Assembly: GCF_900111245.1 (NCBI RefSeq)
Contig: NZ_FOGO01000004.1
Location: 126,496-190,495 of the forward strand
Direction: 5' to 3'
Source of the DNA: Streptomyces qinglanensis
GTDB lineage: Bacteria > Actinomycetota > Actinomycetes > Streptomycetales > Streptomycetaceae
Length of the DNA stretch: 64,000 bases
Position 1 is the stretch's first letter. Each line of letters begins with the position of its first letter. The translations under genes and the position numbers were made by a program. The notes beneath the pieces were generated by a model. It was given only the letters and a program-made list of their open reading frames with translations. It searched no databases and had not been told where the DNA came from. Positions 8,558-16,851 of this stretch are shown here, piece after piece.

Positions 8558-9820
8558 TCAGGCCGAGGCCGTCAGTGCGACGCGCAGCAGCCCGGCGGTC
8601 TGCCCGATCTGCCACTCACGCGCCCCCAGCGCCCGCAGTGCACCGGAGACGGCCTCCGTGGTCGCCTCCGCCGGCGGCTCCCAGCACAGCCGGCGCACCG
8701 TGTCCGGGGTCAGCAGATTCTCCTGCGGCAGGTTGAGCTCCTCCGCGTGCTGGGTGACAGCCGCCCGGGCGGCCGCCAGCCGCGCCGCCGCGGCCGGATC
8801 CTTGTCGGCCCAGGAACGCGGCGGCGGCGGACCGTTGGTGGCCTGCGACTGCTGCGGCAGCTCCTCGTCGGGCAGCGCACGGGCCCGCTCGACGGCGGCC
8901 TGCCACTGGTCGAGCTGCTTGCGCCCGGCCCGCTGGCCGAACCCGGGCAGCGCCCCCAGCGCCCGCGCGTTCGCGGGCAGGGCCAGCGCCGCCTCCACGA
9001 TCGCCGCGTCCGAGAGCACCTTGCCCGGCGAGACGTCCCGCTTGCGTGCCACCTCGTCCCGGGCCTGCCACAGTTCCCGGACGACGGCCATCTGCCGGCG
9101 CCGCCGCACCTTGTGCATCCCCGAGGTGCGCCGCCAGGGGTCCTTGCGCGGCGGCGGGGCCGGAGCGGCCGCGATGGCCGCGAACTCCTCCTGGGCCCAC
9201 TCCAGCTTTCCCTGCCGGGCCAGCTCCTCCTCCAGCGCGTCCCGCAGGTCCACCAGCAGCTCCACGTCCAGCGCGGCGTACCGCAGCCAGGGCTCGGGCA
9301 GCGGGCGGGTGGACCAGTCGACGGCGGAGTGCCCCTTCTCCAGGGCGTAGCCGAGGACGTTCTCCACCATCGCGCCCAGGCCCACCCGCGCGAAACCGGC
9401 CAGCCGGCCCGCGAGTTCGGTGTCGAAGAGCCGCGTGGGCCGCATGCCTATTTCCCGCAGGCAGGGCAGGTCCTGGCTGGCGGCGTGCAGGACCCACTCG
9501 GTGCCCGCCAGCGCGGCGTCGAGCGCCGAGAGGTCCGGGCAGGCCACCGGGTCGACCAGTGCGGTGCCCGCGCCCGCGCGGCGCAACTGCACCAGATAGG
9601 CCCGCTGCCCGTACCGGTACCCGGACGCGCGTTCGGCGTCGACGGCCACCGGGCCGCTGCCCGCGGCGTAGGCGTCGGTCACCCGCGCCAGGTCCTCGGC
9701 CGTCACGGTGACGGGCGGAATCCCCTCGCGTGGCTCCAGAAGTGGGACCGGCGCCGGCGCTGAGTCCTGGGCATGGGCCTGAGCTGCGGATGCTGATGCG
9801 GTCTCTTGGGCGTCGGTCAC
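8558..9820 (-). CDS. rnd: ribonuclease D
   Basis: This 420-residue 3'-5' exoribonuclease of the DEDD group matures tRNA and other stable RNA 3' ends. The exonuclease domain spans about residues 35-215: VAVDAERASGYRYG gives the first acidic pair, ASQDLPCL and LFDTELAG the next, and WLRYAALDVELL the last Y..D. An HRDC domain follows at about 230-310. The C-terminal roughly 80 residues form the extra helical domain usual in actinobacterial RNase D. A TTG nine codons upstream (9847) is possible, but GTG 9820 fits homologue lengths. No strong ribosome site is visible, so a leaderless transcript is possible. Confidence 0.9.
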   Translation of the reverse strand: MTDAQETASASAAQAHAQDSAPAPVPLLEPREGIPPVTVTAEDLARVTDAYAAGSGPVAVDAERASGYRYGQRAYLVQLRRAGAGTALVDPVACPDLSALDAALAGTEWVLHAASQDLPCLREIGMRPTRLFDTELAGRLAGFARVGLGAMVENVLGYALEKGHSAVDWSTRPLPEPWLRYAALDVELLVDLRDALEEELARQGKLEWAQEEFAAIAAAPAPPPRKDPWRRTSGMHKVRRRRQMAVVRELWQARDEVARKRDVSPGKVLSDAAIVEAALALPANARALGALPGFGQRAGRKQLDQWQAAVERARALPDEELPQQSQATNGPPPPRSWADKDPAAAARLAAARAAVTQHAEELNLPQENLLTPDTVRRLCWEPPAEATTEAVSGALRALGAREWQIGQTAGLLRVALTASA

Positions 9821-9853
9821 CAGCCAAGGGTATCTGCGCGCACGCAATGGCGA

Positions 9854-9887
9854 GCGCCCGCCGACGGAACGTTACGCCGACGGGCGC
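9854..9887 (-). terminator. imperfect hairpin after regulator gene
   Basis: A GCGCCCG/CGGGCGC stem (9854-9860 and 9881-9887) is extended inward by partial pairing. It lies downstream of the minus-strand regulator gene and before RNase D, so it may separate the two transcripts. Confidence 0.45.
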
Positions 9888-9985
9888 CCGGAGAGCTGGG
9901 GAGCCGTGAGAAGTGGGGAGAGGGCAGTGGGGGGAGGGCAGGGGAGGAGGAGGGGCGCGGCGGGGCGCCGCACGGGGGCGTGCGG

Positions 9986-10669
9986 TCAGTGGATGATGCC
10001 CGTCCGCAGGGCGACGGCGACCATGCCCGCACGGTCACCGGTGCCCAGCTTGCGGGCGATCCGGGCGAGGTGGCTCTTGACGGTGAGCGCCGAGAGCCCC
10101 ATCGACACGCCGATGGCCTTGTTGGACTGGCCCTCGGCCACCAGGCGCAGCACCTCGACCTCGCGGCCGGACAGCTCCCGGTAGCCGCCCGGGTGGCCCG
10201 GGCCGCCGGGGCCGCCGCCGCCCGGCCTGCGGTGCATGCGCGCGGCAGCGGCCGCGCCGATCGGGGCGGCGCCGTGCCGGGTGGGCAGCGGTCCGCCCAG
10301 GTTGGTGCGGGTGCCGGTGACGACGTATCCCTTGACGCCGCCGGCGAGTGCGTTGCGTACCGCGCCGATGTCGTCCGCCGCTGACAGTGCCAGCCCGTTC
10401 GGCCAGCCCGCGGCTCTGGTCTCGGACAGCAGGCTGAGTCCGGAACCGTCGGGAAGGTGGACGTCGGCCACGCAGATGTCGCGTGGGTTGCCGATTCGGG
10501 GGCGGGCCTCCGCGATGGACGACGCCTCGATCACGTCCCGCACGCCGAGAGCCCACAGATGGCGGGTCACGGTGGAACGGACGCGGGGGTCGGCCACGAC
10601 GACCATGGCCGTCGGCTTGTTCGGGCGGTAGGCGACCAGGCTTGTGGGGTGCTCAAGAAGAACAGACAC
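9986..10669 (-). CDS. orphan LuxR/NarL-type response regulator
   Basis: The product is a 227-residue DNA-binding response regulator. The N-terminal receiver (about 25-130) keeps the phospho-acceptor segment CVADVHLPDGSG, an ALSAAD Ser/Thr switch and a GVKGYV lysine, but the usual acidic pair near the first strand is reduced to VADP. A Gly/Pro/His-rich linker (about 140-160) precedes a LuxR helix-turn-helix (ELSGREVEVLRLVAEG ... TVKSHLARI). The GTG at 10669 was chosen because AGGAGG lies 8 nt upstream; the longer reading frame lacks a site. There is no adjacent kinase, so it is an orphan. It occupies the conserved Streptomyces position between RNase D and DUF3000/hemE; targets are unknown. Confidence 0.88.
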   Translation of the reverse strand: MSVLLEHPTSLVAYRPNKPTAMVVVADPRVRSTVTRHLWALGVRDVIEASSIAEARPRIGNPRDICVADVHLPDGSGLSLLSETRAAGWPNGLALSAADDIGAVRNALAGGVKGYVVTGTRTNLGGPLPTRHGAAPIGAAAAARMHRRPGGGGPGGPGHPGGYRELSGREVEVLRLVAEGQSNKAIGVSMGLSALTVKSHLARIARKLGTGDRAGMVAVALRTGIIH

Positions 10670-10908
10670 CGGGCCTCCTGAGGGAGTGGCTGTGGGGGAC
10701 GGAACCCAACGAGTCGGGTATTCCGTGTGAAGGGTCACAGACTCCTTCGGCACCTTCTCCATGCCTCTTTAGAGAAAGATCACGAATTAGTGACCCGAAA
10801 TTCCACAATCCCGTTTCCCGTGGCATTTTCCGGGTGCGAAAGATTCCTTTGTCTACACAGAGACGAGGGGTCGGCGACCGGAATTGCACAGCGGCTTTGT
10901 AGACAAAA

Positions 10909-10947
10909 CGCCGTATCCGGCGAGAGCGGCTCCCGCCGGATACGGCG
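10909..10947 (-). terminator. 14-bp inverted repeat
   Basis: Arms CGCCGTATCCGGCG and its perfect complement (10909-10922 and 10934-10947) are separated by 11 nt. It is the second hairpin downstream of the minus-strand DUF3000 gene. It may be a back-up terminator or an operator for the regulator promoter further left. Confidence 0.5.
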
Positions 10948-11008
10948 ATCGAGGAGTCCAGGCGGCGGGCGTGCGGCGCCCCCGGCCGGCGCGCGGGCAC
11001 GGCAGCGG

Positions 11009-11038
11009 CCCCGCCCGCCGGGAGGCGGACGGGGCCGG
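11009..11038 (-). terminator. terminator after DUF3000 gene
   Basis: A 13-bp stem with one mismatch (11009-11021 and 11026-11038, GGCCCCGCCCGCC) and a 4-nt loop lies about 54 bp beyond the stop codon of the minus-strand gene. Confidence 0.6.
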
Positions 11039-11091
11039 AGTGAGCCGAGGTGAGCCGAGTGGGGCCGGGGGCCGAGTGGCGCCCGCGTTCG

Positions 11092-11763
11092 CTAGTGCGG
11101 TCCCCGGCGCTGGGGGAGCTGCACCACGGAACTGCCCTCTCCCGTCTCCGGAGGCAAACCGGCGCACTGGCAGAGGAGTTCGCACCACGCGGTCAGATGC
11201 GCCGCCGCGTCCGGGGTGCTGCCCTCCGGGGTCCAGCTCGCCCGGATCTCCAGCAGCTCCTCGGCGGCGCGCTCCGCCAGCCCGCCGAAGAAGGCCGAGC
11301 TCGACCGGGTCACCGTCCCGCTCGGCTCCGCGTACCCGGCGCCCCGGGCCTCCAGGGCGCCGGTCAGCCAGGTCCACGTCACCTCGGGCAGCAGCGGGTC
11401 ACCGGCGATCTCCGGCTCCAGTTCGGCCCGTCCCAGCGTGACCACCCGGAAGGTGCCCTGCCAGGAGTCCTGGCCCTGCGGGTCGTGCAGCAGCACGAAC
11501 CGCCCGTCGGCCAGCTCGGAATCCGTGTCCTCCGGGTCGGTGACCGCCGCCTCCAGCGCGAAGGAGTACGGCGCCAGCCGCCGGGGTGCGGGGAGGACGG
11601 AGAGCTGGATCTCCGGGCGCGGGCGCGTTTCGCTCAATGCCGCGACCGCCGCCCGGAAAGGCGGCGGTGCGGAGTCCCCGCCCCCGCCACCGGATCCTCC
11701 CGTCCCGCTGGTGTCTTCCACTCCGCCGGAGCCTCCCGCCTTCGCCGCCCGAGCCGCAGTCAT
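11092..11763 (-). CDS. DUF3000 family protein
   Basis: This is a 223-residue cytosolic protein of an actinobacterial family of unknown role, conserved beside hemE. A Gly/Ser-rich linker (residues 7-35) leads to a compact alpha/beta domain. Recognisable segments are FRAAVAALSETRPRPEI, LAPYSFALEA, DGRFVLLHDPQGQDSWQGTFR and VTWTWLTGALEARGA. ATG 11763 leaves 73 bp to the divergent hemE start, which should hold both promoters. No catalytic motif is evident. The link to haem synthesis rests only on gene position. Confidence 0.82.
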   Translation of the reverse strand: MTAARAAKAGGSGGVEDTSGTGGSGGGGGDSAPPPFRAAVAALSETRPRPEIQLSVLPAPRRLAPYSFALEAAVTDPEDTDSELADGRFVLLHDPQGQDSWQGTFRVVTLGRAELEPEIAGDPLLPEVTWTWLTGALEARGAGYAEPSGTVTRSSSAFFGGLAERAAEELLEIRASWTPEGSTPDAAAHLTAWCELLCQCAGLPPETGEGSSVVQLPQRRGPH

Positions 11764-11836
11764 GGGCCGAAGGGTAGGCGGACGGTGTGCCCGAGGTCGG
11801 TAGGGACACCCCTTCAGGCCATGGGAGACTCGGTGC

Positions 11837-12949
11837 GTGAGTGGAAACGACCGCCCTGAGGGCCAGCCGACGCCGCCCCGGGACACCCGAGCGCCCGCTA
11901 CCCCGAACGCAGCGCCGCACGCCGCGTTCGACTCCGCATTCCTGCGCGCGTGCCGCCGAGAGCCGGTGCCGCACACCCCGGTGTGGTTCATGCGGCAGGC
12001 CGGACGCTCGCTGCCCGAGTACCGCAAGCTCCGCGAGGGCATCGCGATGCTGGACTCGTGCATGCGGCCCGACCTGGTCGCCGAGATCACCCTGCAGCCC
12101 GTGCGCCGGCACAAGGTGGACGCCGCGATCTACTTCAGCGACATCGTCGTCCCGCTCAAGGCCATCGGTGTCGACCTCGACATCAAGCCGGGCGTCGGGC
12201 CCGTGGTCGAGAAGCCGATCCGCAGCCGCGCCGACCTGGAGCAACTGCGGGCCCTGGAGCCCGAGGACGTCGGGTACGTGACCGAGGCGGTCGGCATCCT
12301 CACCCGCGAGCTGGGCGCCACGCCGCTCATCGGATTCGCCGGGGCGCCCTTCACCCTGGCCAGCTACCTGGTCGAGGGTGGCCCCTCGAAGAACCACGAG
12401 CACACCAAGGCGCTGATGTACGGCGACCCCGAGCTGTGGGCCGAGCTGCTGGACCGGCTCGCGGACATCACCGCCGCGTTCTTGAAGGTGCAGATCGAGG
12501 CGGGCGCCGCGGCGGTGCAGCTCTTCGACTCATGGGTGGGGGCCCTCGCCCCCGAGGACTACCGGAACCGGGTGCTGCCCGCCTCCGCGAAGGTGTTCGA
12601 GGCCGTCGCGGGCTACGGCGTGCCGCGCATCCACTTCGGCGTCGGCACCGGCGAGCTGCTGGGACTCATGGGTCAGGCGGGCGCCGATGTCGTCGGCGCC
12701 GACTGGCGGGTGCCGGTGGACGAGGCGGCCCGCCGGGTGGGCCCCGGCAAGGCTGTCCAGGGCAACCTCGACCCGGCCCTGCTCTTCGCGCCGCGGGAGG
12801 CCGTCCGCCGGGGCGCGGCGGACATCCTCCGGGCCGCCCAGGGGCTGGAGGGGCACATCTTCAACCTGGGGCACGGGGTGCTGCCGCAGACCGACCCGGA
12901 GGCGCTGACCGACCTCGTGGCGTACGTGCACGAGCAGAGCTCCCGCTGA
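11837..12949 (+). CDS. hemE: uroporphyrinogen decarboxylase
   Basis: This 370-residue cytosolic enzyme removes four carboxyl groups from uroporphyrinogen III to give coproporphyrinogen III. Signature 1 is visible as [16 protein letters not shown] with the substrate-binding arginines. The catalytic aspartate region is [11 protein letters not shown], signature 2 is [16 protein letters not shown], and [10 protein letters not shown] and FNLGHGVLP complete the site. The N-terminal roughly 30 residues are a low-complexity extension common in Streptomyces. The GTG start at 11837 is near GGAGAC. Together with hemY and hemQ downstream it forms the late coproporphyrin-dependent haem pathway. Confidence 0.96.
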   Translation: MSGNDRPEGQPTPPRDTRAPATPNAAPHAAFDSAFLRACRREPVPHTPVWFMRQAGRSLPEYRKLREGIAMLDSCMRPDLVAEITLQPVRRHKVDAAIYFSDIVVPLKAIGVDLDIKPGVGPVVEKPIRSRADLEQLRALEPEDVGYVTEAVGILTRELGATPLIGFAGAPFTLASYLVEGGPSKNHEHTKALMYGDPELWAELLDRLADITAAFLKVQIEAGAAAVQLFDSWVGALAPEDYRNRVLPASAKVFEAVAGYGVPRIHFGVGTGELLGLMGQAGADVVGADWRVPVDEAARRVGPGKAVQGNLDPALLFAPREAVRRGAADILRAAQGLEGHIFNLGHGVLPQTDPEALTDLVAYVHEQSSR

Positions 12950-13078
12950 GCCGGGCCGCGGCCGCGGGTGCCTCCCCGGACCGGAGCCCGGGGGAGCCCC
13001 GCCCGGCACCGTCCCGGCGGCCCGGCAGCCCGGTGACGCGGTGGGCGGGTGCGGCCCGTCCGCGGCGGCCCCGGGCTC

Positions 13079-14491
13079 TCAGCCCTTCCGTACCGCAGCC
13101 GCCGCCTTCCGGGCCGCCACCAGCACCGGATCCCAGACCGGGCTGAAGGGCGGCGCGTAGCCCAGGTCCAGCGCCGTCATCTGCTCCACCGTCATACCGG
13201 CGTGCAGGGCCACCGCGGCGATGTCCACGCGCTTGCCCGCGTTCTCGTGGCCGACGATCTGCAGGCCGAGCAGCCGCCCCGACCGGCGCTCGGCGATCAT
13301 CTTGACGTGGATCGGCCGGGCGCCGGGGTAGTAGCCCGCGCGGGTCGTCGACTCGATCACCACGCTCTCGAACTGCAGCCCGGCGGCGGCCGCCTGTGCC
13401 TCCAGCAGTCCCGTCCTGGCGATCTCCAGGTCGCACACCTTGCTGACGGCCGTGCCGACCACGCCGGGGAAGGTGGCGTAGCCGCCGCCGATGTTGGCGC
13501 CGATGACCTGCCCGTGCTTGTTGGCGTGCGTCCCCAGCGGAACGTGCTGGTCGCGGCCGGAGACGAGGTTGAGCACCTCCACGCAGTCCCCGCCGGCCCA
13601 GATGTCCTCCCGGCCGCGCACCCGCATCGCCAGGTCCGTCAGCAGCCCGCCGGACTCCCCCAGCGGCAGGCCGGCCCGCCGGGCCAGTTCCGTCTCCGGC
13701 CGCACTCCCAGTCCCAGCACCACCACATCCGCCGGGTACTCGGCCTCCTCCGTCACCACGCCGCAGGCCCGCCCCTGCCCGTCGGTGCGGACCTCGGTGA
13801 CGGCCGCGCCCAGCACCGTCTCGATGCCCAGCGCGCACATCGCCTCGTGCACCAGCCGGCCCATGTCCGGGTCGAGGGTGGACATCGGCTGCTCGGCCTT
13901 CTCCAGCACCGTCACCGCGTAGCCGCGCCGCACGAACGCCTCGGCCATCTCCACGCCGATGTACCCCGCGCCCACGACGACCGCCCTCGGCTGCTGCTCC
14001 CCGGCTCCCGGCCCGGAGCCGTGCGCGCGGTCGACGCGCTGCTCCAGCGCGTCCAGCAGTTCCTGGCCGTCCTCCAGCGTCTGCACCCCGTACACCCCCT
14101 CGGCGTCGATCCCGGGCAGCGGAGGGCGCACCGGGACGGCACCGGTGGCCAGCACCAGCCGGTCGTAGCCCAGCCAGTGCTCGGCGCCCTCCGGGCCGCG
14201 CAGCCGCACCCGCCGGCCGGCCGCGTCCAGCTCGACCGCCTCGGTGCGCATCCGCAGATCGATGCCGTGCGCCCGGTGTTCCTGTGGCGAGCGGGCGATC
14301 AGCGCGTCGCGCTCGGCGACGTCGCCGCCCACCCAGTAGGGGATGCCGCAGGCGGAATAGGACGAGAAGCGGCCGCGCTCCACGGCCACGATCTCCAGCT
14401 CCTCGGGTCCGCGGAGTCTGCGGGCCTGCGCCGCGGCCGACATCCCCGCCGCATCGCCGCCGACGACCACCATCCGCTCCGCTGCCGCCAT
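13079..14491 (-). CDS. CoA-disulfide reductase-like FAD/NAD(P) oxidoreductase
   Basis: This 470-residue flavoprotein belongs to the pyridine nucleotide-disulfide family. The FAD fold is VVVGGDAAGMSAAAQ (residues 8-22) and the NAD fold is AVVVGAGYIGVEMAE. The second FAD motif is DIWAGGDCVE. The single redox cysteine lies in SSYSACGIPYWVGG (C48), which is typical of CoA-disulfide reductases and NADH oxidases rather than CxxxxC enzymes. A dimerisation domain fills the last roughly 120 residues. ATG 14491 has GGAGG 8-9 nt upstream. It is convergent with hemE and divergent from hemY. Whether CoA disulfide, oxygen or persulfide is the electron acceptor cannot be decided here. Confidence 0.85.
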   Translation of the reverse strand: MAAAERMVVVGGDAAGMSAAAQARRLRGPEELEIVAVERGRFSSYSACGIPYWVGGDVAERDALIARSPQEHRAHGIDLRMRTEAVELDAAGRRVRLRGPEGAEHWLGYDRLVLATGAVPVRPPLPGIDAEGVYGVQTLEDGQELLDALEQRVDRAHGSGPGAGEQQPRAVVVGAGYIGVEMAEAFVRRGYAVTVLEKAEQPMSTLDPDMGRLVHEAMCALGIETVLGAAVTEVRTDGQGRACGVVTEEAEYPADVVVLGLGVRPETELARRAGLPLGESGGLLTDLAMRVRGREDIWAGGDCVEVLNLVSGRDQHVPLGTHANKHGQVIGANIGGGYATFPGVVGTAVSKVCDLEIARTGLLEAQAAAAGLQFESVVIESTTRAGYYPGARPIHVKMIAERRSGRLLGLQIVGHENAGKRVDIAAVALHAGMTVEQMTALDLGYAPPFSPVWDPVLVAARKAAAAVRKG

Positions 14492-14595
14492 CGCGGACCC
14501 TCCTCTCGCCGGGCGGGCCGTGCCGCCCACCGGACCTGTTGCCGTTGCCAGGGCCCACGCTATGTGCCGGAACCCGTTCTGCGAGACTTGCCCGT

Positions 14596-16026
14596 ATGCA
14601 CGTACTCGTCATCGGGGGCGGAATCTCCGGGCTGGCCGCCGCGCACCAACTGCTGGCCCTCGGTGCGCGGGTGACCGTGCTGGAGGCCGGCAGCCGCCTC
14701 GGAGGCAAGCTGCTCACCGGCAGCGTCGCGGGCGCCGCCGCCGTCGACCTGGGTGCCGAGTCCCTGCTGGCACGCCGTCCCGAGGCCGTGGAGCTGGCCC
14801 GCGCCGTCGGACTCGGCGGGCAGCTCCAGCCGCCGTCCGTCGCCGGCGGAGCGATCTGGACCCGCGGTGCCGTGCGCGCCATGCCGCGCGGGCATCTGAT
14901 GGGCGTGCCCGGCGACCCGGCCGCACTCGGCGGGGTGCTCTCCCCCGAGGGGCTGGCCCGGATCGCCGAGGACGGGCGGCTGCCGCGCACCGAGGTCGGC
15001 GACGACGTCTCGGTGGGCGGCCATGTGGCGCGGCGGCTGGGCCGCGAGGTCGTCGACCGGCTCGTGGAACCCCTGCTCGGCGGGGTGTACGCGGGTGACG
15101 CGTACCGGATCTCGATGCGCGCCGCCGTCCCGCAGCTCTTCGAGGCCGTGCGCGAGGAGCGCTCCCTGCTGGCGGCCGTCCGCGCCGTGCAGGACCGCGC
15201 CGCGGCCCGGCCCGCACCCGCGGGGCCGGTCTTCATGGGGATCGAGGGCGGCGTCGGCAGGCTCCCGCTCGCCGTGGCCGAGGCGTGCGCGGCCCAGGGC
15301 GCCGACATCCGGCTGAACACCCCGGTGCGTGAGCTGCGCCGGGTGGCTCCCGGCGGCGGCGGGCCAGGGTGGCTCGCGGTGACGGATCACGAGGCGCTGT
15401 CCGCCGACGGCGTCGTGCTGACCGCGCCCGCACCGGCCGCGGCCCGGCTGCTGGCCCCGCACGCTCCCGCCGCCGCCACGGCGCTCGACGAGGTCGAGTA
15501 CGCCTCGATGGCCCTGGTCACGCTGGCCTTCCGGCGCTCGGAGGCGGACCGGATCCCGGACGGGAGCGGCTTCCTGGTACCCCCCGTCGACGGCCGCGCC
15601 ATCAAGGCCGCCACCTTCTCCGCGCACAAATGGAGCTGGGTCGCGGCGCAGGACCCCTCGCTGTTCGTGCTGCGCACCTCGCTGGGCCGGTACGGCGAGG
15701 AGCGGATGCTGGAGCGGGACGACGCCGAGCTGGTCGAGCTGTCGCTGCGCGACCTGCGTGCCGCCACCGGGCTGGACGCGCGCCCCGTGGACTCCGTCGT
15801 CTCCCGCTGGGACCGCGGCCTGCCGCAGTACCCGGTGGGCCACCTCGACCGCGTCGCCGCCGTCCGCGCCGCCGTCGGCGCGGTGCCGGGCCTGGCCGTG
15901 GCCGGTGCGCCGTACGAGGGCGTGGGCGTGCCCGCCTGCGTGGCGGGTGGCCGGCGCGCGGCGCACGACGTACTGGAATCGGCGGGGTCGGCCGACCCCG
16001 CCGACGAGGACGCCCGACAACGCTGA
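14596..16026 (+). CDS. hemY: coproporphyrinogen III oxidase (HemY type)
   Basis: This 476-residue FAD enzyme is of the protoporphyrinogen oxidase superfamily. The dinucleotide fold [15 protein letters not shown] starts at residue 4, LGGKLLTG follows, and [18 protein letters not shown] near residue 435 is the C-terminal FAD-binding motif. In actinobacteria with HemQ these enzymes oxidise coproporphyrinogen III to coproporphyrin III, so HemY/CgoX is preferred over HemG. ATG 14596 was chosen because upstream sequence in the frame overlaps the divergent gene's promoter and is not [13 protein letters not shown]. It is followed after 101 bp by hemQ, probably on the same transcript. Confidence 0.92.
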   Translation: MHVLVIGGGISGLAAAHQLLALGARVTVLEAGSRLGGKLLTGSVAGAAAVDLGAESLLARRPEAVELARAVGLGGQLQPPSVAGGAIWTRGAVRAMPRGHLMGVPGDPAALGGVLSPEGLARIAEDGRLPRTEVGDDVSVGGHVARRLGREVVDRLVEPLLGGVYAGDAYRISMRAAVPQLFEAVREERSLLAAVRAVQDRAAARPAPAGPVFMGIEGGVGRLPLAVAEACAAQGADIRLNTPVRELRRVAPGGGGPGWLAVTDHEALSADGVVLTAPAPAAARLLAPHAPAAATALDEVEYASMALVTLAFRRSEADRIPDGSGFLVPPVDGRAIKAATFSAHKWSWVAAQDPSLFVLRTSLGRYGEERMLERDDAELVELSLRDLRAATGLDARPVDSVVSRWDRGLPQYPVGHLDRVAAVRAAVGAVPGLAVAGAPYEGVGVPACVAGGRRAAHDVLESAGSADPADEDARQR

Positions 16027-16054
16027 ACGACGCCGCGCCGAGCGACGCCGGACG

Positions 16055-16096
16055 ACGCCGAACAACGGCACAACAACGCCGAACAACGGCACAACA
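16055..16096. repeat. 21-bp direct repeat between hemY and hemQ
   Basis: Two perfect head-to-tail copies of ACGCCGAACAACGGCACAACA lie in the 101-bp gap between hemY and hemQ. Degenerate CGACGCCG units precede them at 16028-16055. The AAC-rich sequence stands out from the GC-rich surroundings. Confidence 0.8.
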
Positions 16097-16127
16097 AAGC
16101 TGCATGACGGTGAATGAGGAAGAAGCC

Positions 16128-16844
16128 ATGACTGAGGCACCGCACAAGGAGCCCAACGCGGGCAAGAAGGCCAAGGACCTCAACGAGGTCATCCGCTACA
16201 CCCTCTGGTCGGTCTTCCGGCTGCGCGACCTGCTGCCCGAGGACCGGACCGGATACGCGGACGAGGTCGAGGAGCTGTTCGCCGGGCTGGCGGAGAAGGA
16301 CGTGGTGGTCCGCGGCACCTACGACGTCTCCGGACTGCGGGCCGACGCCGATCTGATGATCTGGTGGCATGCCGAGGACTCCGACGCGCTCCAGGACGCC
16401 TACAACCGGTTCCGCCGCACGGCCCTGGGCCGGGCGCTGGAGCCCGTCTGGTCGAACATGGCGCTGCACCGCCCCGCCGAGTTCAACAAGTCGCACATCC
16501 CGGCGTTCCTGGCCGACGAGGAGCCGCGCGCCTACGTGAGCGTCTACCCGTTCGTGCGCAGCTACGAGTGGTATCTGCTGCCGGACGAGGACCGCCGCCG
16601 GATGCTCGCCGACCACGGCAAGATGGCCCGCGGCTTCCCCGACGTCCGCGCCAACACCGTGCCCGCCTTCTCGCTGGGCGACTACGAGTGGATCCTCGCC
16701 TTCGAGGCCGACGAGCTGTACCGCATCGTCGACCTGATGCGGCACCTGCGCGGCTCCGAGGCGCGCCGGCACGTGCGGGAGGAGATCCCCTTCTACACCG
16801 GCCGCCGCAAGCCGGTCGCCGAACTGGTCGCCGGACTGGCGTAG
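16128..16844 (+). CDS. hemQ: coproheme decarboxylase
   Basis: The 238-residue product is a chlorite dismutase-fold haem protein that converts Fe-coproporphyrin III (coproheme) to haem b using peroxide, the last step of the coproporphyrin-dependent pathway. The spacing of H123 (NKSHIPAF), Y140 (VSVYPF) and H163 ([10 protein letters not shown]) equals that of distal His, catalytic Tyr and axial His in the Corynebacterium enzyme as I recall it (118/135/158). The dismutase distal arginine is not expected and not seen. ATG 16128 follows a GAGGAAG ribosome site. The gene lies directly downstream of hemY, supporting a common function. Confidence 0.94.
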   Translation: MTEAPHKEPNAGKKAKDLNEVIRYTLWSVFRLRDLLPEDRTGYADEVEELFAGLAEKDVVVRGTYDVSGLRADADLMIWWHAEDSDALQDAYNRFRRTALGRALEPVWSNMALHRPAEFNKSHIPAFLADEEPRAYVSVYPFVRSYEWYLLPDEDRRRMLADHGKMARGFPDVRANTVPAFSLGDYEWILAFEADELYRIVDLMRHLRGSEARRHVREEIPFYTGRRKPVAELVAGLA

Positions 16845-16851
16845 CCCGGCC

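Larger units (their letters stand above)
10670..11091. other. intergenic region upstream of the response regulator
   Basis: This 422-bp region has no supportable gene. The part nearest the regulator (10740-10860) is unusually AT-rich for this genome and likely holds its promoter. The part nearest the DUF3000 stop carries two hairpins, annotated separately. Short open frames here lack ribosome sites and Streptomyces codon bias. Confidence 0.5.
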
